This document shows positions 1-9,304 of a stretch of 64,000 nucleotides of DNA, in pieces. Below the pieces are notes generated by a model. It made no database searches. It was not told the DNA's origin and was given only the letters and a program-made list of their open reading frames with translations. Each line of letters starts with the position of its first letter. Positions within the stretch are counted from its first letter, which is position 1. Made by a program: the position numbers and the translations under genes. Source of the stretch: Chengkuizengella sp. SCS-71B (lineage in GTDB: Bacteria > Bacillota > Bacilli > Paenibacillales > KCTC-33759); contig NZ_JAZHSH010000001.1 of NCBI RefSeq assembly GCF_040100845.1, positions 372,001 through 436,000 on the forward strand, read 5' to 3'.

Positions 1-1
1 T

Positions 2-760
2 AATAAGTTAAGCATTATAGTTAAGAAACTATATAAATATGCTTGCAATACCACTAAAATGATATTTTTCCAAAATGAACATGACCATTCTATTTTCGTC
101 ACCAATAATATTGTTGAACATAGTAAAACAAAACTAGTCAAAGGTTCTGGAGTTAATCTCAATAAATTCACACCTCTAGAAGATAATAACAGTGATGAAG
201 TGGTTCGATTTTTATTTATCGCAAGAATTATGAAAGAAAAAGGAATAGAAGAGTATCTCGAAGCTGCAAATAGACTTTCTAAGAAATATTCCAATGTACA
301 GTTTCAAATACTCGGAGGATTTGAAGAAGAAAAGTACGTCAATATCATTAAGGATCATCAACATATACAATATCTTGGTTTCTCTAATGATGTGCGGGAA
401 GAAATTAAAAAAGTGGACTGCATAGTTCATCCTACCTATTTCGAAGGAATGTCCAATGTTCTATTAGAAGGGGCAGCAATGGGTAAACCCCTTATAGCTT
501 CTAACGTACCTGGATGCAAAGAAATTATTGAAGAAGGATATAACGGTTACTTATGTGAGGCAAGGTCTATAGAGTCATTAGAAAATAAACTTAATCAATT
601 TATAGCGTTAAACAGCGAAGAAAAAAAGGTTTTGGGTGAAAATTCCCGTAAAAAAGTAAAAAGTGAATTTGATAGAAACATTGTAATAGGCCATTATATG
701 ACAACAATAAAAAATATTTTAACAGAAACAAAAGGGAGGATAGAACATGAATTTGTATAA
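2..760 (+). CDS. Family 4 glycosyltransferase, C-terminal part (runs off the left edge)
   Basis: The frame is open to the left edge, so the N-terminal half lies outside the window. The visible part, about 252 residues, is the nucleotide-sugar-binding lobe of a GT-B fold glycosyltransferase. It has the strand-loop FIARIMKEKGIEEYLEA, typical of GT4 enzymes, and the conserved acidic motif EGMSNVLLEGAAMGKP, an E-x7-E pattern that contacts the donor sugar. The enzyme would add a sugar to a lipid-linked repeat unit at the inner face of the membrane. It is the first of three GT4 genes in a polysaccharide cluster on the same strand. Donor and acceptor cannot be read from the sequence. Confidence 0.85.
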   Translation, partial: NKLSIIVKKLYKYACNTTKMIFFQNEHDHSIFVTNNIVEHSKTKLVKGSGVNLNKFTPLEDNNSDEVVRFLFIARIMKEKGIEEYLEAANRLSKKYSNVQFQILGGFEEEKYVNIIKDHQHIQYLGFSNDVREEIKKVDCIVHPTYFEGMSNVLLEGAAMGKPLIASNVPGCKEIIEEGYNGYLCEARSIESLENKLNQFIALNSEEKKVLGENSRKKVKSEFDRNIVIGHYMTTIKNILTETKGRIEHEFV

Positions 761-809
761 AATTAGCATACCTGTTGAAGTTGTTGAATGGTGCAGGGTA
801 AATTTATGA
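747..809 (+). CDS. 20-codon mini-ORF between two glycosyltransferases, possible gene remnant
   Basis: A short frame of 20 codons has a strong Shine-Dalgarno sequence (AAAGGGAGGA, 5 bases before the ATG). It overlaps the end of the preceding glycosyltransferase, and its TGA overlaps the ATG of the next one as ATGA. The peptide (MNLYKISIPVEVVEWCRVNL) resembles nothing I recognise. The layout, with a good ribosome-binding site, a plausible N-terminus and a coupled stop, fits the remnant of a gene deleted in frame, or a translational-coupling peptide. Whether it is translated is unknown. Confidence 0.25.
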   Translation: MNLYKISIPVEVVEWCRVNL

Positions 810-1912
810 AGAGAATTGTTCATATTATAACAGGTCTTAATAAAGGTGGAGCAGAAACGATGCTCTATAATATTTTGAAAAATAGCAGTAAAGATCAATT
901 TCAACATCAAGTGATTAGTTTAATCAAGGATGGATACTACATTGAAAAAATTAAAGATCTTAATATCGAAGTATTTAATTATCAAATTTCCTCTCGTCCT
1001 ATAAAAACTATTTTCAAAATATTCAAACATTTCAAAAAAGCAGATACTGTATGCTGCTGGATGTATCATGCTAATTTTATTGGTTTGATTTGTGGGAAAA
1101 TGGCTGGTGTTAAAAATATCATTTGGGGAATTAGGCATAGCAATCTTGAGGTAAGTCGCAATAAAAGAAGTACTTTGTTTCTGAATAAAGTGTGCTCTTT
1201 TCTTAGCAGGTTTGTAAATATAGTGACTTATAATGGGCAGACAGCTAAGAGGGTTCATGAAGATATTGGGTATGATCAATCAAAATCAATGGTTTTAAAT
1301 AACGGTTGTGATACCTCTATCTATAGCCCGATTTGTAATGCTAGAAGTACTTTATGTGCTGAGTTGTCTATTCCTGCAAATAAGAAGATTATGTTATCAG
1401 CGGTTAGGTATTCACCATTAAAGGATATACCGAACTTTATCAATGCCCTTTCCTTGGTAAAAGAAGAATTCCCTGATGTAGTGGGTGTGATGTGCGGCCA
1501 TCGTATTGATCTTCATAATGAAGAACTGGTATCGATTATCCAATCTAAAAATTTAATCATTGATAAAGATATATACTTACTAGGCTTGCGACATGACATG
1601 CCCTTAATTATGTCAGCGAGTGATGTATATATTTTACATTCGGCAGGAGAAGCTTTTCCAAATACGTTAATCGAAGCAATGGCCTGTGAATCCCTTTGTG
1701 TAGTAACTGATGTTGGTGATGCGAAGCTTATATTAGATGATAATGAGAGGGTTGTAGAGTGCTCTAATTATATCGCTTTATCTAGCGTTATAAAAAATAC
1801 ATTAGTTGAAAAAAGTGACGTGGCAGAAAATAGAAGAAAGAAGTATAGAAACAGAGTTGTGGAGCATTTTTCAATAAAAAGTATAGTTACACAATATGAG
1901 AACAATTTTTAG
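806..1912 (+). CDS. Family 4 glycosyltransferase
   Basis: A 368-residue GT-B glycosyltransferase. It starts with MKRIVHIITGLNKGGAE, the usual glycine-rich N-terminus of GT4 enzymes, which is why I prefer the ATG at 806 over a GTG 18 bases upstream. The ATG overlaps the stop of the mini-ORF before it and has CAGGGT upstream. The C-terminal lobe carries EAFPNTLIEAMACE, the E-x7-E donor-binding motif. It probably transfers one sugar of the capsule or exopolysaccharide repeat unit in the cytoplasm. The N-terminal lobe is rich in Cys and Trp (around residues 85-95), which is unusual but within family variation. The sugar specificity cannot be predicted. Confidence 0.88.
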   Translation: MKRIVHIITGLNKGGAETMLYNILKNSSKDQFQHQVISLIKDGYYIEKIKDLNIEVFNYQISSRPIKTIFKIFKHFKKADTVCCWMYHANFIGLICGKMAGVKNIIWGIRHSNLEVSRNKRSTLFLNKVCSFLSRFVNIVTYNGQTAKRVHEDIGYDQSKSMVLNNGCDTSIYSPICNARSTLCAELSIPANKKIMLSAVRYSPLKDIPNFINALSLVKEEFPDVVGVMCGHRIDLHNEELVSIIQSKNLIIDKDIYLLGLRHDMPLIMSASDVYILHSAGEAFPNTLIEAMACESLCVVTDVGDAKLILDDNERVVECSNYIALSSVIKNTLVEKSDVAENRRKKYRNRVVEHFSIKSIVTQYENNF

Positions 1913-1929
1913 AAAGTGAGATTACTGTA

Positions 1930-3096
1930 ATGATGAACAAAATTAAAATGTTGTGGGTAACAAACACCATAGGGTATGGAGGGGCTGAAAGACAGGTTTT
2001 GATTATGGGACATGCATTACATGAACTAAATTATAGTATTGATGTTTTGTATTATGACGATAAAGGATCTGAATTTCTTCCACATTTTGAAAATAGTAGT
2101 ATTAATCTAATTTATATTGATAAATCGAAATGTGGAAATATAAAATTTATAAAAAAAGTAACTGAATTAATAAAGAAAAATAACTATGATATTGTCCATG
2201 CCTTTGGTGGTGGAACTGCAAATATATATGGAAGGCTTCCAGCCTTAATCGCTAGAACACCTGTTGTGATAGGGGCGATGTTGGGAAAAAAACATTTCAC
2301 ATATACGAAGATGAAATGGGTTAATTCAGTTATAAATATTTTTACTAAAAACTGGACGATTAATAATACAGATTTAGAACCTATTCTTAAAAAAGATCTT
2401 CATTTCTTAAGAAAACAAAAAATTTGGCTCATCCATAATGGATTTGATGATCACAACAAAGTTGATTACCAAATCAACAAGCAAACCTACTATGATTCAT
2501 TGAAAAAACACAAATTTGTTGTCACTGCAATCGGTCGAATTACACCTGTTAAGAATCAAAAAATGTTTTTAGAAGCTGCGAAAGAGATATTGAAGACGAA
2601 TGACAATGTTGAATTTTGGTTAGTGGGAAAGGGAGAATTGGTTAAGTCTTTTAATGAATGGATCGAAAATGAAGGGCTAGATCATAAAGTAAAACTTTTA
2701 GGGTATAGAGACGATATAGATATTGCCCTGTCAAGGTCTGATATATTTGTGCAAACTAGCAATACTGAGGGCTCGCCCAATACAATTGCTGAAGCGCTTA
2801 GAGCTAAAAGACCTGTTGTATCTACTCGAAGCACGTCAATGAATGAGTTTATCGTTGAAGGTGTTAATGGTTATGTAACGGATGTTGGAAATAAAGATCA
2901 GCTTGTTGATAGGATAAATATACTTTTAAACAAAGGTAAATCAGAGTTACATGAGATGGGGGAGAAATCCTTAGAAATGTTTAATCATAGTTTTCTTATA
3001 GACCATGTATTGAAAGAGTTCGATGATATGTATAAACATTTGTTGAAATTAAAAAGTAAAGGTGTTGTTCATGAACAATATATTAAAAATAATTAA
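1930..3096 (+). CDS. Family 4 glycosyltransferase
   Basis: A 388-residue GT-B glycosyltransferase with both lobes present. The N-terminus has the acceptor-side loop NTIGYGGAERQVLIMG. The C-terminal lobe has TAIGRITPVKNQKMFLEA and the E-x7-E motif in TEGSPNTIAEALRAKRP. It lies 17 bases after the previous glycosyltransferase, and its last 26 bases overlap the next gene, so the genes are probably cotranscribed and translationally coupled. A second ATG directly follows the first, and the start could be either. It probably adds another sugar to the same repeat unit. Confidence 0.88.
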   Translation: MMNKIKMLWVTNTIGYGGAERQVLIMGHALHELNYSIDVLYYDDKGSEFLPHFENSSINLIYIDKSKCGNIKFIKKVTELIKKNNYDIVHAFGGGTANIYGRLPALIARTPVVIGAMLGKKHFTYTKMKWVNSVINIFTKNWTINNTDLEPILKKDLHFLRKQKIWLIHNGFDDHNKVDYQINKQTYYDSLKKHKFVVTAIGRITPVKNQKMFLEAAKEILKTNDNVEFWLVGKGELVKSFNEWIENEGLDHKVKLLGYRDDIDIALSRSDIFVQTSNTEGSPNTIAEALRAKRPVVSTRSTSMNEFIVEGVNGYVTDVGNKDQLVDRINILLNKGKSELHEMGEKSLEMFNHSFLIDHVLKEFDDMYKHLLKLKSKGVVHEQYIKNN

Positions 3097-4351
3097 CTAC
3101 ATGATATATCCACAAAAATACATTTACGCAAATCATTATAAAAAAATGGAAAAACTCACTTGGGAAGAGTTAGAAGAAATTAGACTAGATAAGTTAAACA
3201 AACTTTTAAATCACTTTACAAAAAAGGAATTCTATAAAAACTATTGTAGTGAAAATTCAGTGATACATAGACCCTTGAATCATATTGATGAACTGAAAAG
3301 GTATCCAATTGTTACAAAGAAATTTATTAGAAATAACATAGATATCATAAAAAAAAATAATAAGACTGCTGTTTTAAGAAGCACAAGTGGCTCATCTGGA
3401 GAGAATTTCAAATTTTATATAAGTAGGAAGGCAAAATCTAAGCACGCCGCATCAAAACATTATTTTAATCATATAAATGGGATTCAGCAACATAAAGGAA
3501 AAACAATTGGAATTTGGGGAGGGAACCTGCAAAAACCTGAAATCAGTCAAACGATCATTAGAATGAAACATTTATTGTTAGACACAACGGTATTGCCTGG
3601 ATATGCAATGGATGATGCTAAGGCAATAGAGTATATCAATATCATTAATTCGCAAAAACCAAGAGAGTTGTATGGTTATCCTTCTTATCTATATAAAATA
3701 GCAGATGTAGGTATTAAAAATAATATGTCGTGTTATACTCCTCCAATCATCGTATCTAGCGGAGAACAATTACAACCTTATCAAAGGGAAACCATCGAGG
3801 AATTTTTTAACTGTAAAATTTTGAATAAATATGGTTCGTGTGAGTTTAGCGTTATCGCTCATGAAACATTTAAAGATCAAGAATTATTAATTAATTCCAC
3901 ACAGTTTATTGTTGAAACAAATGATAAAAATGAACTGCTTGTTACTGATTTAGATAATTATGCTACACCTTTTATTAGATATAACATTGGTGATATGGGT
4001 GAAATATCAAGATTAGGAAATAGGTACTTCTTAAAAGAGATCTATGGAAGAGCTAATGATGTGATTGAAACTCCAACTGGAAAGATGATACCAAGTCAAT
4101 TTTGGACGATCCTAAGCAGAACGGTAGATGGAATTATAAATTATCAAATCGTTCAGGATGATGAGAGTAACCTAACAATGAACATGATTGTATCAAGTCA
4201 ATTTGACAACAATAAGTCAATTTCTAAGCTGAAACGAGGATTTCGAGATAATTTTGGAGATGAGATGAATCTAATATTTAAGTTTGTAGATCACATAGAA
4301 CTTACTAATTTTGGAAAAAGAAAATTTGTTATTAAGAAGGTGAAATCTTGA
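3071..4351 (+). CDS. CapK/PaaK-like adenylate-forming enzyme of the polysaccharide cluster
   Basis: About 426 residues, related to phenylacetate-CoA ligase and the CapK proteins found in capsule clusters. The phosphate-binding loop RSTSGSSGENFKF lies near residue 105, and SSGEQLQPYQRETIEEFF and NKYGSCEF (the adenylate-site region) follow in the expected order. Proteins of this group activate an acid as an acyl-adenylate. In polysaccharide clusters they are thought to modify a sugar, but the substrate is unproven. I chose the ATG at 3071 because AAAGGTG sits just upstream. A GTG at 3062 is the alternative. The start lies inside the preceding glycosyltransferase, and the stop overlaps the TTG start of the next gene. 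Confidence 0.75.
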   Translation: MNNILKIINYMIYPQKYIYANHYKKMEKLTWEELEEIRLDKLNKLLNHFTKKEFYKNYCSENSVIHRPLNHIDELKRYPIVTKKFIRNNIDIIKKNNKTAVLRSTSGSSGENFKFYISRKAKSKHAASKHYFNHINGIQQHKGKTIGIWGGNLQKPEISQTIIRMKHLLLDTTVLPGYAMDDAKAIEYINIINSQKPRELYGYPSYLYKIADVGIKNNMSCYTPPIIVSSGEQLQPYQRETIEEFFNCKILNKYGSCEFSVIAHETFKDQELLINSTQFIVETNDKNELLVTDLDNYATPFIRYNIGDMGEISRLGNRYFLKEIYGRANDVIETPTGKMIPSQFWTILSRTVDGIINYQIVQDDESNLTMNMIVSSQFDNNKSISKLKRGFRDNFGDEMNLIFKFVDHIELTNFGKRKFVIKKVKS

Positions 4352-5466
4352 ATCAATTTGACATACCTATCGTTATGTATCATTCCATTAATAAACATCC
4401 TCAAAAAAACCCTTTAGGATATCTTAGTTTTTATCCAGAAGAATTCGAAGCTCACTTAAAAATGTTAAAAAAGTTAGGGTATGAACTTATAAACATGTCT
4501 GATTTACTTGAAATGGAGATTGATTATAATAAAAAAATTGCTGTAATTACATTTGATGATGGTTTTGTGGACAATTTATTAATTGCGAGAGAAATTATGG
4601 AGAAATATAATGCGAGAGGAACGATCTTTGTTAATCCAGAATATGCTTTTGATAGTAAGGTTAGCGATGTTATTAAATCTAAATATGGTTGGGGATATAT
4701 GAATTTTGATGAAATGAGAGAGGCAGAATATAGCAAAGTATTTGATATACAAGCGCATGCTATGACACATGAGTTTATATTTACTTCAGGAAAAATTATA
4801 GATATCTACACAGAGGATAAATTTGATAAGTACTATTGGTTGGCTTGGATGTTATATCCTGATACCCCAAAAAGATGGGATGGAGATGCATATAAGTATG
4901 CAAAATTAATACCAGAGGGGTTCCCAATATTCGAATACAATAGAAGGTTATCCTGTCAAAAGTTTATACCTAATGATGAGTTTATAAAACATGCTCTGGA
5001 TAAATATGAAAAAGTAAAAGATAAACAAGAATTAATATCTATATTAAATGATGATGAAGATGAAGGTAAAGGTGAATTAGAAACTCATGAAAGATATATC
5101 GAAGAAATAAAGGTTCAAGTAATGGATTGTAAAAATGTGCTCGAGGATGAATTAAATAAAAATATAGAGGTCATATGTTTTCCAGGAGGAGGATATAATG
5201 ACCTTGTACTACAAATTACAAATGATGCTGGATATCGCTGTTATATGAGATCGAGTCAATTGCGAGAAGACAATAATATTAATCATTTAAAGAAAATGAA
5301 ACAAGGGAAATTTGTCGGATTAAACAGAATTTCCTTTACTCGTAATTATCCAAAAGTATATTCAAAAGCAGCTAGTGCATACTGGGTTGGAAAAATCTCA
5401 ATGAAAAGTTTTCAAAATAATAATGTTTATACAAGCGTAAAAAAAATACTTAGGAAGATAAGATAA
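4348..5466 (+). CDS. Polysaccharide deacetylase (NodB-like) with a large insertion
   Basis: A 372-residue protein with the NodB/CE4 catalytic motifs. TFDDGF (near residues 68-73) supplies the catalytic base and metal-binding Asp. QAHAMTH (near 135-141) supplies the two metal His residues. FPGGGYND (near 278) stands in for the usual R-P-P-Y-G motif. It starts at a TTG preceded by AAGAAGGTG, in a TTGA overlap with the gene before. About 135 residues separate the second and third motifs, much more than the roughly 40 in small CE4 enzymes. The insertion is acidic and rich in Tyr and Trp. It has no signal peptide, so it may act on cytoplasmic or lipid-linked sugar. Expected role: N-deacetylation of a repeat-unit sugar. 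Confidence 0.75.
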   Translation: MNQFDIPIVMYHSINKHPQKNPLGYLSFYPEEFEAHLKMLKKLGYELINMSDLLEMEIDYNKKIAVITFDDGFVDNLLIAREIMEKYNARGTIFVNPEYAFDSKVSDVIKSKYGWGYMNFDEMREAEYSKVFDIQAHAMTHEFIFTSGKIIDIYTEDKFDKYYWLAWMLYPDTPKRWDGDAYKYAKLIPEGFPIFEYNRRLSCQKFIPNDEFIKHALDKYEKVKDKQELISILNDDEDEGKGELETHERYIEEIKVQVMDCKNVLEDELNKNIEVICFPGGGYNDLVLQITNDAGYRCYMRSSQLREDNNINHLKKMKQGKFVGLNRISFTRNYPKVYSKAASAYWVGKISMKSFQNNNVYTSVKKILRKIR

Positions 5467-5524
5467 ATAAATCAAGTTCGGTTTTCTAACGGAAAAGCCA
5501 TAAAGAAAGGAAGCCAATGATAAT

Positions 5525-6739
5525 ATGCCAGAAAGAAATGTATCTTTCAATTTAAATAATCCGTTTTTTCTATATATCATGGCATTTTTTATCGTTTCAA
5601 ACTTGAATAGAGTTTTTACATCTATAAACTCAACATTTCAAATTTCTTCATTTGCTATGTTCATGAATATTCTTCTAATCTTGATATTTTATAAAACAAA
5701 TTTGAACAAACAAAAACTATACATTGGCATGTTATTAATGGCAGTTCATACTATGATATTTATAAATTTTGGATTGGTAAATAGTAAATTAGACAGTTCA
5801 TCCCAGTACATAGTAATGAAATATATTCAGAATTTTGTAATTTGTGTAGTTGTTGTCTTTGTTATAAATAGAAAGATCCATCTCCAACAATTATTATTAG
5901 TTATTGGCTATGCAGGTGTTTTATTAGCTGTATTAGGTATACTTGAATTTTTGGAAATATTTAAAGTAATGGAAATGGTAGGGGTATATAAGGAAAATAA
6001 CGGAAGACCTGGTTCAATGTGGATTGATCCTAATCAATATGCAGCGGCAATCGTTTTTTCATATTTATGTATTTCTAAATATGGAAACAATAAGGTAAAT
6101 ATCTTATTAAAAATCATTATGATATTGGGCATTGTAGCTTCAAGTTCTAGATCAGCTTTTTTCGTATTATTAATCATCATTTTTATTGAGTCTATTGTTC
6201 TACAAAAATGGGAATTGCGTGTTATAAAAAAAATCATAGTGGGATGTTCTATTACCATGATCTTTCTGGCACTACTATTTACATTTATCAGATCTAATTT
6301 GTGGATACAAGATCTTCTATATAATAGCAGATTAGATAGATTAATGTTTTGGAATACCAATGAACACCAAGATGATGTTAGTAATGGGAGAATGGATGCA
6401 TTAGTGATTAGCGTTGAAACTGCATCAAGAAACCTCATATTTGGTCTAGGAATAGGTAATTCAACTAAAGTCACAGGACAAGGTGCACATAATATGTTTA
6501 TTTATACTTTTGCTGAAACCGGAATTATTTCTCTTTTTACATATATCTTGTTTTTATTAAGTTTACTCATTACTGCAATAAAAAATTTTATTGTGAATGG
6601 AAACAAGTTTTCTATCTCTTTATTTATGTATTTGTTTTTATACTCCTTTTTTTCCCACACTTTGATGATAAATGGTATTTCGGGCATAGCAGTAGGAATA
6701 ATACTGCTGTACAAAAAATTTATGTATGTGAATAACTAA
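5525..6739 (+). CDS. O-antigen polymerase/ligase-type membrane protein
   Basis: A 404-residue integral membrane protein with about ten to twelve hydrophobic segments and a large soluble loop near residues 250-320. That loop, followed by GAHNMFIYTFAETGIISLF, matches the Wzy/WaaL/EpsK-type O-antigen polymerase family, where a His after the large periplasmic loop is typical. Its role would be to polymerise flipped repeat units at the outer face of the membrane. It sits between the sugar-modifying genes and the flippase, as expected for a Wzy-dependent cluster. A purine-rich AAAGGAAG lies about 12 bases upstream of the ATG, which is rather far. Confidence 0.75.
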   Translation: MPERNVSFNLNNPFFLYIMAFFIVSNLNRVFTSINSTFQISSFAMFMNILLILIFYKTNLNKQKLYIGMLLMAVHTMIFINFGLVNSKLDSSSQYIVMKYIQNFVICVVVVFVINRKIHLQQLLLVIGYAGVLLAVLGILEFLEIFKVMEMVGVYKENNGRPGSMWIDPNQYAAAIVFSYLCISKYGNNKVNILLKIIMILGIVASSSRSAFFVLLIIIFIESIVLQKWELRVIKKIIVGCSITMIFLALLFTFIRSNLWIQDLLYNSRLDRLMFWNTNEHQDDVSNGRMDALVISVETASRNLIFGLGIGNSTKVTGQGAHNMFIYTFAETGIISLFTYILFLLSLLITAIKNFIVNGNKFSISLFMYLFLYSFFSHTLMINGISGIAVGIILLYKKFMYVNN

Positions 6740-6779
6740 GAGGTTGTTCAAAAAGTCCCCTTTTGATCACGCACTAATA
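6740..6779 (+). mobile_element. Possible solo insertion-sequence end
   Basis: Immediately after the polymerase stop codon lies GAGGTTGTTCAAAAAGTCCC followed by a TTTTGATCACGCA segment. From memory, this resembles terminal sequences of insertion sequences found in Bacillales. No transposase gene and no matching second end are visible nearby, so at best this is a remnant or a small non-autonomous element. It is not translated in the frames of the neighbouring genes. Confidence 0.25.
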
Positions 6780-6804
6780 GATAAAAAAATTTGGAGTGTG
6801 GTTT

Positions 6805-8331
6805 GTGAAAAAATTAGTATTCATTTTAATGATATTAGCCATATTTTCAAAAATGCTTGGGTTCGGCAGAGAGATTACACTATCTTATTTTTATGGGGCA
6901 TCAAATGTTACAGATGCGTATTTAATTTCTCTAACTATACCTTTAATATTATTTCAGTTTTTTGCAAAAAGCATTCAACATACTTATATTCCTATGTATA
7001 GTAGAATATTGAAAGAAAAAGGGATAAAAGATGCTATAGGTTTTACTAACATGCTTATAAATGTTGTTTTAGTAATATGTACTTTTATTGTTGTCATCGT
7101 AATTGTATTTACGGTTCCTATCGTTAAGATGTTTGCCTCTGGATTTCAAGAAGAAACTTTAATATTAGCGACTAATTTAACTAGAATAAGCATATTTGCA
7201 ATTTATTTTTCAGGGTTGGTTTATATATTTACTGGATATTTACATCTAAATAATAATTTTAAAGTTCCAAGTCTTATGAGTTTACCTTTCAATTTAGCCA
7301 TCATTCTTTCAATTTTTCTAGCTTATAGATTTAATAATATCATTTTAGGTATAGGGAGTGTTGTTGCAGGTTTACTTCAAATATTATGGTTAATGCCATT
7401 TGTTTTGAAACAAGGTTATAGATTTAGTTTTGTACTGAACAAATATAAGGAACAATTTAAAAAAATAATTTACTTATCACTTCCTGTAATGATAGGAGTT
7501 TCAGCGAACCAGATTAATGTATTAGTAGATAGAACGATTGCGTCACAAATATCAATTGGCGGAATATCTGCTCTAACTTATGCAAATCTGTTTAATTTAT
7601 TTATACAAGGAGTTTTTGTTGCGTCAATTACAACGGTCATATTTCCAATGATTTCAAAAATGGTAGTAGAAAATAATCTATCTGGTTTAAAAAAATCCAT
7701 ATCCACTATCTTTAACAGCATTAATTTGCTATTAATACCAGCAGTAGTAGGAGTTATGATTTTTGCAGAGCTCATTGTGCAAGTGGTATTTGGCAGAGGA
7801 GCATTTGATTCACAGGCGGTTTCAATGACTTCGACTGCCTTGTTTTATTATTCTATCGGTATGGTCGGATACGGACTAAGGGATGTTTTATCTAAAGTGT
7901 TTTTTTCCATGGAGGATACTAAGACACCTATGATCAATGCCGCAATAGGCATGGGGTTAAATATTATATTGAACATCATTCTTTCCAAATTTTTAGGAAT
8001 AGGCGGCTTAGCTTTAGCTACAAGTATTTCTGCAACATTTACTACAATATTGCTCACAATCAGTCTTAGAAGGAAAATAGGGCAATTTGGATTAAAGCAC
8101 ATAAGTGTATCATTTGTCAAAATATTAATTGCCTCACTATTGACAGGTGTGATTTCCAAATTAAGCTTTGACTATTTATCAATTCATATTTTTAATCAAT
8201 TCCTATTATTCCTGCTTACTTTAGCAATAGGTGTAACAACTTATGTAGTCATTATTTATTTCATTAAGATAGATGATGTAAATATTTTTGTGAATGTTAT
8301 AAAAAGAAAGATTAAAAGTGTTTTGAAGTAA
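6805..8331 (+). CDS. MurJ/MviN-family lipid II-type flippase (polysaccharide repeat-unit flippase)
   Basis: A 508-residue polytopic membrane protein of the MOP superfamily. The N-terminus KMLGFGREITLSYFYGAS is typical of MurJ/MviN, and about 13-14 hydrophobic segments follow. The GTG at 6805 is preferred over the GTG at 6796 because GGAG ends 8 bases before it. In this context it probably moves the undecaprenyl-linked repeat unit across the membrane for the adjacent polymerase, as Wzx proteins do. A role as a second lipid II flippase cannot be excluded. It is the last gene of the glycan block, and about 220 bases without genes follow. Confidence 0.78.
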   Translation: MKKLVFILMILAIFSKMLGFGREITLSYFYGASNVTDAYLISLTIPLILFQFFAKSIQHTYIPMYSRILKEKGIKDAIGFTNMLINVVLVICTFIVVIVIVFTVPIVKMFASGFQEETLILATNLTRISIFAIYFSGLVYIFTGYLHLNNNFKVPSLMSLPFNLAIILSIFLAYRFNNIILGIGSVVAGLLQILWLMPFVLKQGYRFSFVLNKYKEQFKKIIYLSLPVMIGVSANQINVLVDRTIASQISIGGISALTYANLFNLFIQGVFVASITTVIFPMISKMVVENNLSGLKKSISTIFNSINLLLIPAVVGVMIFAELIVQVVFGRGAFDSQAVSMTSTALFYYSIGMVGYGLRDVLSKVFFSMEDTKTPMINAAIGMGLNIILNIILSKFLGIGGLALATSISATFTTILLTISLRRKIGQFGLKHISVSFVKILIASLLTGVISKLSFDYLSIHIFNQFLLFLLTLAIGVTTYVVIIYFIKIDDVNIFVNVIKRKIKSVLK

Positions 8332-8452
8332 GATAATATTCATCTATTTCCTCTGATGTTAATTCACAAAAGTGTCCATATAAAATATGAATTTTAGGCA
8401 TAAACATTATATTAATTAATATATATAACTTGTAAAACACCTAAATAAGAGA

Positions 8453-8480
8453 TTCACATATTGCTTTATATTAGTATAAC
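8453..8480 (+). promoter_or_regulatory. Candidate sigma-A promoter of the chain-length regulator operon
   Basis: TTCACA (8453-8458) and TATAAC (8475-8480) are separated by 16 bases, in the gene-free stretch 72 bases upstream of the CapA-like gene. It would give this gene pair its own transcription, apart from the glycan genes. Confidence 0.4.
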
Positions 8481-8551
8481 TTTAGTAGATTTTATACGAA
8501 AATGAAACCATGAATATGAATTGGTGAAATAAAGTTATTGTGGAGGGAAAA

Positions 8552-9304
8552 ATGGAACAAGATATGAATGTAAAAGAATTTCTTCAATTAATTCTAAGAA
8601 AAATGTGGATGATCATCATAATTACTGTAATAGTTACGGTAACCACAGGGCTAGTTAATTATTATGTCCTAACACCTACGTATAAATCTTCTAGTCAAAT
8701 CCTTGTTACCCCTGAAATTTCCGAATTACAGCCATTTGATCTTAATGACATTCGTTCTAGTATAGAGTTAATTAATACTTATAGTGTCATCATTAAAAGT
8801 CCTCTTATATTGGAACAAGTTAGTGAGAATTTAGAAGGGAAATATTCTGCTCAGTATATAAGCAGTTTGATTCAAGTGTATACAGAAAATCAATCGCAAG
8901 TATTCACAATAGAGGTAACCAGTGAGGATCGTGAAATGGCTTCGCAGATTACAAATACAGTCGCACAAGTGTTTAAAACAAAAATAGTTGAGCTAATGCA
9001 AGTGAATAATGTGACTATATTATCAGAAGCTAAGGTTCCAAATTCTCCTGTAAAACCTAACCCGATTTTAAATATAGCTATTTCTTTTGTTGTAGCTGTA
9101 GTATTTTCTTTGGTACTAATATTCTTATTAGAATTTTTTGATAATTCAGTTAAAACTGAACGTCATGTAGATGATTTAGAATTATCAGTTCTAGGGACAG
9201 TAAATAAAATAGGGAAAATAAACATGAAGAAGTTTTTAAAAGAGAAGAGAAGTAAAAAAGAAGATAGTGTTACTAAGGAAGGGAGCATCACATATGAAGC
9301 TTGA
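8552..9304 (+). CDS. Capsular polysaccharide chain-length regulator / tyrosine kinase activator (CapA/YveK type)
   Basis: About 250 residues with a Wzz-type topology: one transmembrane segment near residues 20-40, an extracytoplasmic domain, and a second transmembrane segment near residues 165-185 preceded by the proline-rich VPNSPVKPNP. The C-terminal cytoplasmic tail is lysine-rich. In Firmicutes this subunit is separate from, and activates, the cytoplasmic tyrosine kinase, and together they set polysaccharide length. The ATG at 8552 is preceded by GGAGGG. The 3' end overlaps the kinase gene by 11 bases, which indicates coupling. Confidence 0.85.
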   Translation: MEQDMNVKEFLQLILRKMWMIIIITVIVTVTTGLVNYYVLTPTYKSSSQILVTPEISELQPFDLNDIRSSIELINTYSVIIKSPLILEQVSENLEGKYSAQYISSLIQVYTENQSQVFTIEVTSEDREMASQITNTVAQVFKTKIVELMQVNNVTILSEAKVPNSPVKPNPILNIAISFVVAVVFSLVLIFLLEFFDNSVKTERHVDDLELSVLGTVNKIGKINMKKFLKEKRSKKEDSVTKEGSITYEA

